Assembly: GCF_017874375.1 (NCBI RefSeq)
Contig: NZ_JAGGLK010000002.1
Location: forward strand, 434,001 to 498,000
Origin: Methanohalophilus levihalophilus
GTDB taxonomy: Archaea > Halobacteriota > Methanosarcinia > Methanosarcinales > Methanosarcinaceae
Reading direction: 5' to 3'
Length of the DNA stretch: 64,000 nt
Position numbers and translations under genes: made by a program
The notes under the pieces: generated by a model
What the model was told of the DNA's origin: nothing
The model's database searches: none
The model's input: the letters and a program-made list of their open reading frames with translations, nothing else
Shown here: positions 46,194 to 55,282 of the stretch, one piece after another
Numbering within the stretch: position 1 is the first letter of the stretch
How the letters are laid out: each line of letters opens with the position of its first letter

Positions 46194-46493
46194 ATGACAG
46201 GAGAAGTAGAAGTGTACATCGATTTTGACCGAGTGCCAAACGGCATAGGTCGCACGAAGGACGACCCACTCAAACATATCGGCGATTCGGATGTTGCCAG
46301 AATCCAGCAGTGGATCCGCAGCAAGGTCTCTGGGGAGAACGAGGTGTTCGCGGTCATAACCGGTAAAGCATCCCGATTCGTTAACATGGTAGCAACTGCA
46401 GAGTTGGCAGCATGCAAGAACGTCACCCGGATAGGATGGTCCCAGGCCGGGATGGTGCCAATTGTTGTGAAGGATCTCAGGAGGAATACCTGA
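46194..46493 (+). CDS. Uncharacterised viral protein
   Basis: 99 residues, not recognised: EVEVYIDFDRVPNGIGRTKDDPLKHIGDSDVARIQQWIRSKVSG..., alpha/beta. GGAAGTG upstream. Its stop overlaps the next start (TGATG). Confidence 0.5.
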   Translation: MTGEVEVYIDFDRVPNGIGRTKDDPLKHIGDSDVARIQQWIRSKVSGENEVFAVITGKASRFVNMVATAELAACKNVTRIGWSQAGMVPIVVKDLRRNT

Positions 46494-46720
46494 TGGAGCA
46501 GACCCAAACAATCACCTATGCCGAGCCCATCGAGATCTCAACGAAAGTCGGTGCAGATGTTGATTCCAAGGGTAATGTGAAACCCCATGCTGAGATCACC
46601 ATCAAAAGGAAGCTGGAATCGGATTGTGATGTTTTTGCGATCATTTCCGATGATGTACACGAGTGTATGGACAAAGTGCAACAGACAGTGTACGAGATGT
46701 TGGGCGGAGACGAGGTGTGA
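46493..46720 (+). CDS. Uncharacterised viral protein
   Basis: 75 residues: ISTKVGADVDSKGNVKPHAEITIKRKLESDCDVFAIISDDVHECMDKVQQTVYEMLGG. A beta-strand pair then a helix; possibly a small binding protein for the RecA-like gene that starts three bases after it. Not recognised. Confidence 0.5.
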   Translation: MEQTQTITYAEPIEISTKVGADVDSKGNVKPHAEITIKRKLESDCDVFAIISDDVHECMDKVQQTVYEMLGGDEV

Positions 46721-46722
46721 TC

Positions 46723-47727
46723 ATGGAAGTGAAACTTGACAAGGACAAACTTGTACCTATCCTTGAAATGATGGGATACAGTACCATTCCCGGCACTGAT
46801 GTCTGGAAAAAAGCCAGTGAGAATCTCGATGAGTTCGTATTCTGGGGAGTTGATTTCAAGAAAAATGAGATATTCAAATGGGTAGAAGACCACCGGGAAT
46901 ACGATGTACCTGAAGACCCTGTTTTCATGGAACTCAAAATACTTGTAGAAAATTTAAATGAACAAGGTGGTGAACCTCGTTCAGACGAACCTATCGCCGA
47001 CCAAAGCAGAGAGGATTGTCAGGAAGGATCCACCAAAGAAGAAAACGCATTCCCCACTTATGAAAATAACGATAGCCAAGAAAACAACTCATCACAGATA
47101 CGGGACCTTATCCACGGATATGTAGGGAACGATGTCCTTGAGGTATTTGGGGACACAGGCAGTGGAAAATCAAAGTTCGCTTTGACCGTTGCAAAAGAGG
47201 CCATTAATTCAGGAAAGAAGGTATTCTACCTTGACACTGAGAGGAATCTGACAGAAGCGGATATTGCAGGTCTCAAGGGCTGTGAATACAAATACACCCC
47301 GGTGATCGAGGAGATCGATTCCATATGCCAGAAGCTTCCTGCGGTGGATGTGGTCATTGTGGATTCCATCGGTTTCCCAATCCTCACATCATATGCAAGG
47401 CTCAGTGTCAAACAGAAAGGGGATGCTTTGCTGAAGCTCATCGCCATATTCGGTGACCTGAAGAACTGGGCCTACAAGAACAATGGTATTGTTGTCGTCA
47501 CGAACCAGCCGGAGAGCGAGTTCAACAAAGCTCCAAACCACGTACTCAGGCCCTTTGGAGATAAAAGTCAGTTCGCAGCCAAGGAGATATGGAAGACGGA
47601 GATCGTGGACCGCAAACCTGCATATACCAACATCCGCATCAGTGCCTTCCGCAGCAGAAGCGTTGGCCACAGGACCAAGATCACGAACATGAAGATCAGT
47701 AGCAATGGCGTGGAGCTGAAAGCATGA
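46723..47727 (+). CDS. RecA/RadA-like viral recombinase ATPase
   Basis: 334 residues. An unusual 125-residue N-terminal region, ending in a Ser/Asn/Glu-rich linker, precedes a RecA-fold core: LEVFGDTGSGKSKFALTVAKEAINSGKKVFYLDTE (Walker A 143-150), AVDVVIVDSIGFPI (Walker B), and GIVVVTNQ. The C-terminal FGDKSQFAAKEIWKTEIVDRK...RSRSVGHRTK matches RadA/RadB-like proteins. Role in viral DNA recombination or replication. Overlaps the next gene by four bases. Confidence 0.75.
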   Translation: MEVKLDKDKLVPILEMMGYSTIPGTDVWKKASENLDEFVFWGVDFKKNEIFKWVEDHREYDVPEDPVFMELKILVENLNEQGGEPRSDEPIADQSREDCQEGSTKEENAFPTYENNDSQENNSSQIRDLIHGYVGNDVLEVFGDTGSGKSKFALTVAKEAINSGKKVFYLDTERNLTEADIAGLKGCEYKYTPVIEEIDSICQKLPAVDVVIVDSIGFPILTSYARLSVKQKGDALLKLIAIFGDLKNWAYKNNGIVVVTNQPESEFNKAPNHVLRPFGDKSQFAAKEIWKTEIVDRKPAYTNIRISAFRSRSVGHRTKITNMKISSNGVELKA

Positions 47728-48116
47728 TCCTGCTAGGAACAGACCAGATCGTAGATGTGGCACTTGATAAACTGAAAACGGGGTGGGCTGTGTTGTACGG
47801 CCACCCGGATGTATTCAAATTTGTGGAATACAGTTTGTACAAACCAGGAACAAATGCAAATGCTGGATTTGAGTTACTTGGATTCCTGCCAACTGTTGCC
47901 TTCTGCAAGAAGACTCCCGGGTTCAGGAAGATGTTCAAAGAAACCGACGACAGGACGGTTACGGTCCTTCAAGCGTTCAAGGTTGACAACAGTGAAGGTT
48001 TTGCATTCCATATCCTTGAAGCACCAAAGGATAGTGACAATGAAGCCCGCTACAATAAGGTAGCACAGGCAGTTAGAAATTATCTCGTGAACGGTGAATT
48101 TGTTCCCCACCGGTGA
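47724..48116 (+). CDS. Uncharacterised viral protein
   Basis: 130 residues, not recognised. Mixed alpha/beta (VDVALDKLKTGWAVLYGHPDVFKFVEYSLYKPG...FRKMFKETDDRTVTVLQAFKVDNSEGFAFHILEAP). Translationally coupled to the RecA-like gene, so probably part of the replication module. Confidence 0.5.
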   Translation: MILLGTDQIVDVALDKLKTGWAVLYGHPDVFKFVEYSLYKPGTNANAGFELLGFLPTVAFCKKTPGFRKMFKETDDRTVTVLQAFKVDNSEGFAFHILEAPKDSDNEARYNKVAQAVRNYLVNGEFVPHR

Positions 48117-48158
48117 GGTGATATCAATAAAACGTAAACGATCGCAAGGGGGCAGAAC

Positions 48159-51059
48159 ATGATGTCAAGCACCACCCGGACATCACCGTTCCAGACCCCT
48201 CTTGTCGTTCCCCGCACAAATCAGGACAAGCGCATCGCAACAGCATACAATCTGCTGAACGCATATCAGGAAGGATCGTATCTGGTGCATAAGACCACTC
48301 GTGCCGGTTGTACGACAGCGTTGGTAGCCGAATCTCTGAATCGGGAGGAACGTTTTCTAGTCGTTGTCCCGACTAATAAGATTGCCGATAAGACAGTCAC
48401 AGAGGACTCCATCAAATACTCTGACCGGGATACATGCAATGTTATTCGGATACCCTCCAACCACGCCTGTCTGAAGAACCAGGAGCTCTGCGAGCAATAT
48501 CCGGATCTTAACAAGTTACCGATCCTGCCTGTTGCTGAGAGTTGTCCGGAATGCGAGAACTACTACTCCTGTCCTGTTACGCAGATACTTCACGAGCACA
48601 TGTCCTGTGATGGTATCGCACTGACATATCAGAAGCTTGTGGCTCTGATGATGGCATCCAGCAGCAGACCGAATACCACAGCTGAGCAGGTACTGCGGAA
48701 CATATCCCGCATTCACAACGCTGTTTTCGATGAGATCCATGAGATCCAGTACGGCAGGTCCACGGGCATGACCATCTACAACGATGCCAGAAAGGAAGGA
48801 AAATGGCTGGACACTGCGAGGTATCTTCCACTCATGGAGGACTTCGAGCATATCCGCAAGACGGTAGTTGCTTTTGGAATGCTGATGGGGGAGGCAGATG
48901 TTCAGAACGCTGTGATGCAGACGTACAATAATTCAGCTGATGATAATTATTTCAGGCACAAGTTGAGCAAGACCCTGAAGAACTGCTATTGTGACATGGG
49001 GGGCGAGAATGGTACAAAGTTCATCATGGCAGTGTATAGCGATATCATCAAGCTTACTATCACCAGGAAAGATTATGATCTGTCCATGCTCGACGTGCTT
49101 GACCTGTACAAGGTAATGAACATCGTCATGAGCGAACAGGTGGTGATACATGGAATACGTGACCGGGGAGCCATCAAGATAATGATGGTTGCAGTGGACC
49201 GGCTGTTCACTGACATGCTCCGGTCCTTTATCATGAGCATTCAGAACAAAGCCGAACGCACACTGTTAACGTCGGCCACCATCTGCAGTCATGATTATGA
49301 CCAATATTTCATGGGTAAGACACGTCCGCACGACATCACCTTCGGAACGGGAGGGGACCCCATGGAAACCAACTCGAAGATGCTTATCCTTGCGGATTCG
49401 AAGAAGTATGGGTCTATCGGCAGGAACTCCCGGTACAACAAGAAACACGAGATATTGGACAGGATAAGCACCCTGCTTGCTCTGTACGGGGATGAGGACT
49501 GCACCATCATTACGCTGAGCATAGCCGAGGCTATGGAGCTTAAGAAAGATCTGGAGGCTTTCGGACATCCACATGAGGTGACCTATTACAAGGCTCCTGA
49601 AATGATGGGTGTTTCATCCGATTCCAGGGTAATGATCGCTGTAGGTGTGGCTGATAAGCCGAGCAATTCCTTTGATGCGATATGCAAAACAAAGGAAGAG
49701 TCCCTCATCCTGCGAGAGGAGGCCATGCACTGTGACACCTGGCAGGCGTGGTCTCGGGTCAAAGATCCTGCAGGCAAGGTTCCGAGTCTGGTGTTTGCCC
49801 TTGGTTGCAGTGCTGAACAATGTGCGAACGTTGTCACATGGGGGTTTGGAAGAACGGTTGAGATAAGACCTGGTAAGAACGGACAAAAGAAAAAGGTCAA
49901 GGTAGTGGCAGATAGAAACGCGATAACATTTCCAAAGATCATATTGTGTAGAACCTTTGAGAAAATGCTGGAAACAGCAAAAAGGCACAAACCTTTTAAA
50001 AAATCTTCTACAACCTTAAAATTGAATCCAGAATCTTGCCAAAAAGCCCCTATTAATTATATTATAGGGGGTTTATGGCAAAAAGTTGGACTGGTTTTAG
50101 ACTGTTCGAAGTCCGAGTTGATCAAGAACCATCTTATCAACCGCTTCGATACTTTTGCAGAACAGAATGTTAACGGAACACAATACTTCCGGGTTGCTGT
50201 TCCAATAACTGACAAGATCATCGAGAATCATATTGCAGGCAAGATCACCATTGGTGCTTATTCCACAAGCAAGGAAGGAACTTGTAAGTGGATATGTTTC
50301 GATGTTGATGCCCACAGGAAAAAGGATGATACAGAAGAGGACGTAATTCAAAAGGAGATAAAGGCCGAGGATGACCTGCAGAACCTGACATCCTTCCTGG
50401 ACCGTATGCAGCTAAAATACCTGGTAGAATCGTCTGGTTCTCCTCATTCGTACCATGTGTGGTTGTTCATAAAAGAGGTGGAGGTTGAGAAGGCCTACTA
50501 CTTTGCCAATGCAATTGCCAAGGAGGCAGGTTTCGATGGAGAGGTGAATCCCAAACAAAGGACCTGGAACAGAAATAATCAGTATGGCAACCTTGTGAAG
50601 TTGCCTTTTGCATTACACAGAAAACACAACGTATTCTCCTCTATTCATGGATGGGAAGGTGAGACCATGGACATTGCTGTCTATGATATTTCAGATATTC
50701 AGATCCCCAAGACACGAAAGAACAGAAGCAGGTCAGTGAAACCTGTTAACGTAAAGCTCAACGGAGTAAGGCCATGCATCCTGGCAGCTCTTGAAAAGGA
50801 CCTGTCCGGTGATCAGGGCAATAAGATGCGAGTGGCCATAGTTCGGGAGTTCTACAATTTTGGTATGACAGACAAGGAACAACTCGTCGATCTGTTCAAA
50901 GGTCAAGCAGATTTCAATCATGGAAAGACAGAGTATCATGTCACCAAAATCATCGAAAGAGAGTTCAATGTCTGGCCAAGGGAGACCCTGCTTGAAAGAT
51001 GTCCTAAGTACATGAACTGTGAGAACTGCGATAGGTTCGATTGTAAGGAGGCACAATGA
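48159..51059 (+). CDS. Viral primase-helicase (AEP-type primase domain)
   Basis: 966 residues. N-terminal helicase-like part: AYNLLNAYQEGSYLVHKTTRAGCTTALV, in which the Walker A lysine position reads Cys; FDEIHEIQ (DEIH box); and LLTSATI (motif III). The C-terminal ~300 residues show the archaeo-eukaryotic primase pattern of TOTE-type proteins: GAYSTSKEGTCKWICFDVDAH with catalytic Asp pair, YLVESSGSPHSYHVWLFI with conserved His, and GNLVKLPFALHRK. A terminal Cys cluster (CPKYMNCENCDRFDC) may bind zinc. An AT-rich hairpin (CCCCTAT/ATAGGGG, 50047-50070) lies inside the gene. It is the likely replication initiator of the element. The next gene overlaps its stop. Confidence 0.78.
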   Translation: MMSSTTRTSPFQTPLVVPRTNQDKRIATAYNLLNAYQEGSYLVHKTTRAGCTTALVAESLNREERFLVVVPTNKIADKTVTEDSIKYSDRDTCNVIRIPSNHACLKNQELCEQYPDLNKLPILPVAESCPECENYYSCPVTQILHEHMSCDGIALTYQKLVALMMASSSRPNTTAEQVLRNISRIHNAVFDEIHEIQYGRSTGMTIYNDARKEGKWLDTARYLPLMEDFEHIRKTVVAFGMLMGEADVQNAVMQTYNNSADDNYFRHKLSKTLKNCYCDMGGENGTKFIMAVYSDIIKLTITRKDYDLSMLDVLDLYKVMNIVMSEQVVIHGIRDRGAIKIMMVAVDRLFTDMLRSFIMSIQNKAERTLLTSATICSHDYDQYFMGKTRPHDITFGTGGDPMETNSKMLILADSKKYGSIGRNSRYNKKHEILDRISTLLALYGDEDCTIITLSIAEAMELKKDLEAFGHPHEVTYYKAPEMMGVSSDSRVMIAVGVADKPSNSFDAICKTKEESLILREEAMHCDTWQAWSRVKDPAGKVPSLVFALGCSAEQCANVVTWGFGRTVEIRPGKNGQKKKVKVVADRNAITFPKIILCRTFEKMLETAKRHKPFKKSSTTLKLNPESCQKAPINYIIGGLWQKVGLVLDCSKSELIKNHLINRFDTFAEQNVNGTQYFRVAVPITDKIIENHIAGKITIGAYSTSKEGTCKWICFDVDAHRKKDDTEEDVIQKEIKAEDDLQNLTSFLDRMQLKYLVESSGSPHSYHVWLFIKEVEVEKAYYFANAIAKEAGFDGEVNPKQRTWNRNNQYGNLVKLPFALHRKHNVFSSIHGWEGETMDIAVYDISDIQIPKTRKNRSRSVKPVNVKLNGVRPCILAALEKDLSGDQGNKMRVAIVREFYNFGMTDKEQLVDLFKGQADFNHGKTEYHVTKIIEREFNVWPRETLLERCPKYMNCENCDRFDCKEAQ

Positions 51060-51232
51060 CATTCACTCCAGTATCCCGTTTATGCATCAATTGTAAGGGG
51101 AGGATCTTCATCACAGAACCGGTTGATGAGGTCACCTGCCCCAAATGTGGTGAGGTTATGAAAGTGGTCATGGGAAAGAAGATCAAGCTATCCCGGATAC
51201 CTGTGGCAGAAAAAACAGACAAAAAAAGATAG
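51056..51232 (+). CDS. Small zinc-ribbon protein, TAG-terminated
   Basis: 58 residues: LCINCKGRIFITEPVDEVTCPKCGEVMKVVMG forms a zinc ribbon with a Lys-rich tail. Start overlaps the primase stop (ATGA). It ends in TAG; reading through would add 32 codons overlapping the methylase gene, so a true stop is the simpler reading. Confidence 0.6.
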   Translation: MTFTPVSRLCINCKGRIFITEPVDEVTCPKCGEVMKVVMGKKIKLSRIPVAEKTDKKR

Positions 51233-51263
51233 ATATTTCTAACATCCAAAAAAGGTACGAAAA

Positions 51264-52496
51264 ATGCAAGTCATTACTATTCCCGTCGGCGAATTGAAAC
51301 CTTTTGCCGACAACCCGAAACGACACCCTGAAAATCAGATGTTAGCACTTAAAAAGTCACTTTCCGAGTTCGGATGGACGAACCCCATCCTCGTCACAGC
51401 TGACAAGATGGTCGTAGCAGGCCACGCAAGGCTTCAGGCTGCCCTTGAGCTGGGCTTTACCGAGGTTCCCGTAATAACCCTCGACCTTCCATACGAGAAG
51501 GCTGTGGCCTACGTCATCGCCGATAACAGGCTGGCTGAGCTGGCAGAGACAGATACTGAAACATTGGCAAAACTGCTGCAGGAAATAGCAGAGATCCCGG
51601 ACTTTGACTTCGAGGCCATCGGTTACACGTTGGATGATGTGGACGGTCTGCTTGAGTCGATAACACCTGTTGAGTTCACGGAGGATGAGCCACCGGAAGT
51701 CCCTGAGGAGGCTGTGACGGTTCTCGGGGATATCTGGGAGCTGGGCACCCACAAATTACTCTGTGGAGACAGCACCGACCCGGAACAGGTGGCCAAGCTC
51801 ATGGGTGAGGATAGAGCCGATTTGGTATTCACTGACCCGCCCTGGAACGTGAACTACGGAGCAACAAAGCATCCTTCTTGGAAACAGCGTAGCATTCTCA
51901 ACGATGCAATGGGAACAGAGGACTTCAAAGAGTTCATGATGGCAAGTTTCAGTTGCATGAACCAGTTCTCAAAGGATGGATGTCCGACCTACGTTGTGAT
52001 GTCGGCCCAGGAATGGGGAAACATGATGCTATCCCTCAAAGAGAACAACTATCATTGGAGCAGCACGATCATCTGGGCCAAGGACAGACTTGTTCTCTCG
52101 AGGAAGGACTACCACACCCAGTACGAGCCCATATGGTACGGCTGGAAGGACGGAGCTCCACGGTTGTGCCAGGTAGAGGACAGAAAACAGTCCGATCTCT
52201 GGGAGTTTGAAAGGCCATCCGCATCCGAGCTTCACCCGACCACAAAGCCGGTGGCCCTTGTTGCAAATGCCATCAGCAACTCTACCCGACAAAAGGGGAT
52301 TGTGCTGGACCTGTTCGGTGGCTCCGGTACGACACTAATTGCGTCACATCAGCTCAATCGCGTCTGTTACGGAGTTGAACTTGATCCTCGCTACTGCGAT
52401 GTAATTGTTCAAAGATATGTCAACTTGACCGGCAACCATGAACTAAAACGAAATGGAGAGGACTTCACATGGGAAGAAAAAAGGGAAGCAAAATGA
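51264..52496 (+). CDS. ParB-like/DNA methyltransferase fusion
   Basis: 410 residues. The N-terminal ~110 residues are a ParB/Srx-like nuclease-fold domain (GELKPFADNPKRHPENQMLALKKSLSEFGWTNPILV, MVVAGHARLQAALELG). The methyltransferase has DPPW at 191-194 (N6-adenine or N4-cytosine beta class) and LDLFGGSGTTLIA near 355. This fusion is typical of tailed-virus and prophage genomes, where it modifies viral DNA against host restriction. It lies next to the terminase genes and overlaps the small subunit by 28 bases. Confidence 0.87.
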   Translation: MQVITIPVGELKPFADNPKRHPENQMLALKKSLSEFGWTNPILVTADKMVVAGHARLQAALELGFTEVPVITLDLPYEKAVAYVIADNRLAELAETDTETLAKLLQEIAEIPDFDFEAIGYTLDDVDGLLESITPVEFTEDEPPEVPEEAVTVLGDIWELGTHKLLCGDSTDPEQVAKLMGEDRADLVFTDPPWNVNYGATKHPSWKQRSILNDAMGTEDFKEFMMASFSCMNQFSKDGCPTYVVMSAQEWGNMMLSLKENNYHWSSTIIWAKDRLVLSRKDYHTQYEPIWYGWKDGAPRLCQVEDRKQSDLWEFERPSASELHPTTKPVALVANAISNSTRQKGIVLDLFGGSGTTLIASHQLNRVCYGVELDPRYCDVIVQRYVNLTGNHELKRNGEDFTWEEKREAK

Positions 52497-52903
52497 TGGT
52501 AGAAATATCCGACCCGCTGATCAAACTCCTTAAGTCCGGGGTCCCTGTGATCCATGCCTGTGATGCTGTGGGAATAGCATCTGTCACCTATTACGACTGG
52601 ATGAAGAAAGGAGAGACTGCAAAGTCAGGCCAGTATTTCGAGTTCTACCATTCGGTGAAGAAAGCCAGAGCAGAGGCCGTTGCCAGGAACGTTGCTATCA
52701 TTCAGAAAGCAGCTGCTCATACCTGGCAGGCTGCAGCATGGTGGCTTGAACGCAGTTGTCCTGCTGAGTTTGCCAAGCGGGAGGTTGAGATCAATATGAC
52801 CCAGAACAACGTCGAGATAAACATAGATGAAACACGAGACAAGATCAATGGCAGAATCAATAGCATTGCTGCCAGAGTCAGAGCGGCAGAAGATCCTGAG
52901 TGA
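52469..52903 (+). CDS. Terminase small subunit-like protein
   Basis: 144 residues. A helix-turn-helix (VPVIHACDAVGIASVTYYDWMKKGE) and KKARAEAVARNVAIIQKAAAHTWQAAAWWLERSCPAEFAKRE match small terminase DNA-recognition proteins (terS/HTH_60 kind). C-terminal coiled coil. Directly upstream of, and overlapping, the large subunit. Confidence 0.78.
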   Translation: MGRKKGSKMMVEISDPLIKLLKSGVPVIHACDAVGIASVTYYDWMKKGETAKSGQYFEFYHSVKKARAEAVARNVAIIQKAAAHTWQAAAWWLERSCPAEFAKREVEINMTQNNVEINIDETRDKINGRINSIAARVRAAEDPE

Positions 52904-54152
52904 TCTTAGCGATGACGAGATCCAGCAGCTGGAATACGACTGGAAGTTCTGGGCCCGGCCCAACCAGCTCGCTCCTGAAGATGACTGGCGGTACTGGCTT
53001 TTGCTCGCTGGGAGAGGGTTCGGTAAAAGTCGCTGCGGGGGTGAATGGATCCGGGAAAGGGTAGAGTCAGGCAAGGCCCGCAGGATAGCTCTTGTAGCAC
53101 CTACTGCAGCCGATGCCAGGGATACCATGGTGGAAGGAGAATCTGGCATACTGTCGGTCTGCCCTCCATGGAATCGACCTGTCTACGAGCCATCCAAACG
53201 CAGAATCACCTGGCCCAACGGTGCCATTGCTCTGCTTTTCAGCGCTGAAGAGCCGGACAGGTTGAGAGGTCCCCAGCACGACACTGCCTGGTGTGATGAA
53301 ATTGCAGCCTGGAAGTACCCGGAAAAAACCTGGGACATGCTGCAGTTCGGTTTAAGGCTTGGAGATGATCCCAGAGCAGCCATCACTACAACACCCAGAC
53401 CTATCCCGCTTGTCAAGAACATCCTGAACGATACCAGTACCCACGTAACAAGAGGATCCACCTACGAGAACCTGTCCAACCTGGCACCTGCCTTCATCGA
53501 TGTGATCATTAGCAGGTACGAAGGGACCAGATTAGGAAGGCAGGAGCTCAACGCAGAGATACTGGACGATAACCCGGATGCACTCTGGACCCGACAGATA
53601 ATAGAGGATGCCAGGGTGGCGAAAGTTCCCAATCTTCTGCGTATCGTGGTTGGTGTGGATCCAGCAGTCACATCCAATGAAGCTTCAGCTGACACCGGCA
53701 TTGTTGTTGCAGCCGTGGATGAACGCGGAGAGTACTATGTCCTGGGGGATTACACTATCCATGCGACACCAAAGAAATGGGCACAGGAGATCATTGCAGC
53801 TTACTACAAGCACTCTGCAGACAGGGTCATCGGAGAAGTGAACAACGGAGGTGAGCTCGTAGAGTATACTCTCCGGACGATCGATCCCAATGTTTCCTAT
53901 AGATCAGTAAGGGCTAGCAGGGGAAAGCAGACCAGGGCCGAGCCTATCAGTGCTCTCTACGAGCAAGGCAAAGTGCACCACGTAGGATCCTTTCCAGCTC
54001 TCGAGGACCAGATGTGTGACTGGGTTCCAGGAGAAGGAAGTAGTCCGGATAGGGTGGATGCACTTGTATGGGCGTTGTCAGAGCTTAGCAAATCAAGGTA
54101 CGGACCGCAGAAACTGAACATGTCAGCACTTATCAAAACAAGACCGAGGTAA
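52827..54152 (+). CDS. Terminase large subunit
   Basis: 441 residues. ATPase domain: Walker A LLAGRGFGKS (about 59-68), IALVAPTAADARDTMV, DTAWCDEIAAW (Walker B), and the coupling ITTTPRP. The RNase H-like nuclease follows: VGVDPAVTSNEASADTG with first Asp near 275, GEVNNGGELV, and DRVDALVWALSEL with last Asp near 413. All catalytic parts are present, so the packaging motor is complete. ATG 52848 is a possible later start. No portal or capsid gene follows, which is unusual for a terminase. Confidence 0.9.
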   Translation: MKHETRSMAESIALLPESERQKILSDLSDDEIQQLEYDWKFWARPNQLAPEDDWRYWLLLAGRGFGKSRCGGEWIRERVESGKARRIALVAPTAADARDTMVEGESGILSVCPPWNRPVYEPSKRRITWPNGAIALLFSAEEPDRLRGPQHDTAWCDEIAAWKYPEKTWDMLQFGLRLGDDPRAAITTTPRPIPLVKNILNDTSTHVTRGSTYENLSNLAPAFIDVIISRYEGTRLGRQELNAEILDDNPDALWTRQIIEDARVAKVPNLLRIVVGVDPAVTSNEASADTGIVVAAVDERGEYYVLGDYTIHATPKKWAQEIIAAYYKHSADRVIGEVNNGGELVEYTLRTIDPNVSYRSVRASRGKQTRAEPISALYEQGKVHHVGSFPALEDQMCDWVPGEGSSPDRVDALVWALSELSKSRYGPQKLNMSALIKTRPR

Positions 54153-54154
54153 TT

Positions 54155-54361
54155 ATGAGACCAAAACTCTATGCAACCGTGAGCAAGAATACGACCGCAG
54201 TACTTCACCGGGTGATGAAGGAACAGGATTGTAACAAGAGTCAGGCTGTGGACTTTATTGCAGATTATTATTCAAGAATGCAGAACAATCTAAGGGCGAA
54301 GCAAGTTGAAGAAACTACAGAGCTTGTGATTGAGAAATTAAGAGAGAAGAAGTTGGTGTAG
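54155..54361 (+). CDS. Small RHH-like protein, TAG-terminated
   Basis: 68 residues: MRPKLYATVSKNTTAVLHRVMKEQDCNKSQAVDFIADYYSRMQ resembles a ribbon-helix-helix unit, followed by a charged helix. It starts two bases after the terL stop. Ends in TAG; 25 in-frame codons then TAA follow. Last gene of the viral element. Confidence 0.55.
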   Translation: MRPKLYATVSKNTTAVLHRVMKEQDCNKSQAVDFIADYYSRMQNNLRAKQVEETTELVIEKLREKKLV

Positions 54362-54580
54362 AGGCTCGAATTAGAGACTTCACACTTTTACTTGGGTAAT
54401 AGGTATCCTGAAAAGCAGATCAAATCTTTTTGTGAATAAAAACTCACAACACTGATTGAAATTCAGCAGGACTTATTTTGTGTAATTGGAAGTTACTACA
54501 GTTATTAAACTGCATGAAAGACACAAGTTCTTTCTGCAGGGCAATGGAAAAAGAGGAAAAAGAGAAAAGGGGTATTTTTG

Positions 54581-55078
54581 TCATTGGACCTTTGCCTGAA
54601 TTTCCTTTGCGAATTCCCTTGCCTTCTGTACATGAGCTTCGTCAGGTTGTCCTTTACCAGGAGCTACCATTGCAGCAAAACCTCTCATCTCTGGGTCATC
54701 GGACTTTTCGAGCATCTCCATAACAGGCTGTGCAAGCTCTCCCTGACATTCGAATGTACCAAGGAAATTACCGCTAGCTGCAAAATCCTCGATGGTGCTG
54801 GTCCATGAATGTATGGCTTCAAATCCTTCAGGAGCAGCATGGGTCATGAAGAATGCCATGTTCTTACCAGCTACATTCTTTGAAATAAAATTTGTAACTT
54901 TTTTAGGTATATTAAATTCCATTACCGGTGAACCCACAAATACAAGATCGTAGCCTTCAAAATCGCTTACATCTTTGATTTCTTTAATGTCCTTTTCGCC
55001 AGTAATTACATCATAAATCGCTTCAGCTATCTTCTTTGTGTTTCCTGTCTGTGACAAATATGTTACTAATGTTTTCAT
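54581..55078 (-). CDS. Flavodoxin
   Basis: 165 residues. The FMN-phosphate loop SQTGNTKKIAEAI is at the N-terminus. VFVGSPVMEFNIPKKVTNFI and AFFMTHAAPEGFEAIHSW are flavodoxin fold segments. The C-terminal DEAHVQKAREFAKEIQAK is helical. Likely cytoplasmic one- or two-electron carrier. GGAGGA precedes ATG 55078; the TATA at 55146 suits it. Near RibBA, which supplies riboflavin for FMN. Confidence 0.82.
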   Translation of the reverse strand: MKTLVTYLSQTGNTKKIAEAIYDVITGEKDIKEIKDVSDFEGYDLVFVGSPVMEFNIPKKVTNFISKNVAGKNMAFFMTHAAPEGFEAIHSWTSTIEDFAASGNFLGTFECQGELAQPVMEMLEKSDDPEMRGFAAMVAPGKGQPDEAHVQKAREFAKEIQAKVQ

Positions 55079-55145
55079 ATTTAATGTTCCTCCAATGGTT
55101 TCTGTCATTTCCGTAAATGATTGTAATTAATAATCGGCAGTACAT

Positions 55146-55158
55146 GGTTATATACTTT
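55146..55158 (-). promoter_or_regulatory. TATA box of the flavodoxin gene
   Basis: Reads AAAGTATATAACC on the minus strand, 70-80 bases before ATG 55078, giving a leader of about 40 bases. Confidence 0.5.
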
Positions 55159-55282
55159 AGCGTTATAATCATGCACTGATATCGCCTGAGTACAGAAAAA
55201 TAACCTATTCAAGTTTGTAAAATAACTTCTCCCCAACAATCGTTGATTGAAAAAGAAAAGCAGACCAATCATTGATCACAAA

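Noticed and set aside
51230-51331. Read-through extension of the zinc-ribbon gene past TAG
   Set aside because: The 32 extra codons overlap the ParB-methyltransferase gene in another frame and show no conserved pattern, so a true stop is simpler.
44310-54580. Direct repeats marking attachment sites of the viral element
   Set aside because: I compared both borders by eye and found no convincing shared repeat; the exact ends stay undefined.
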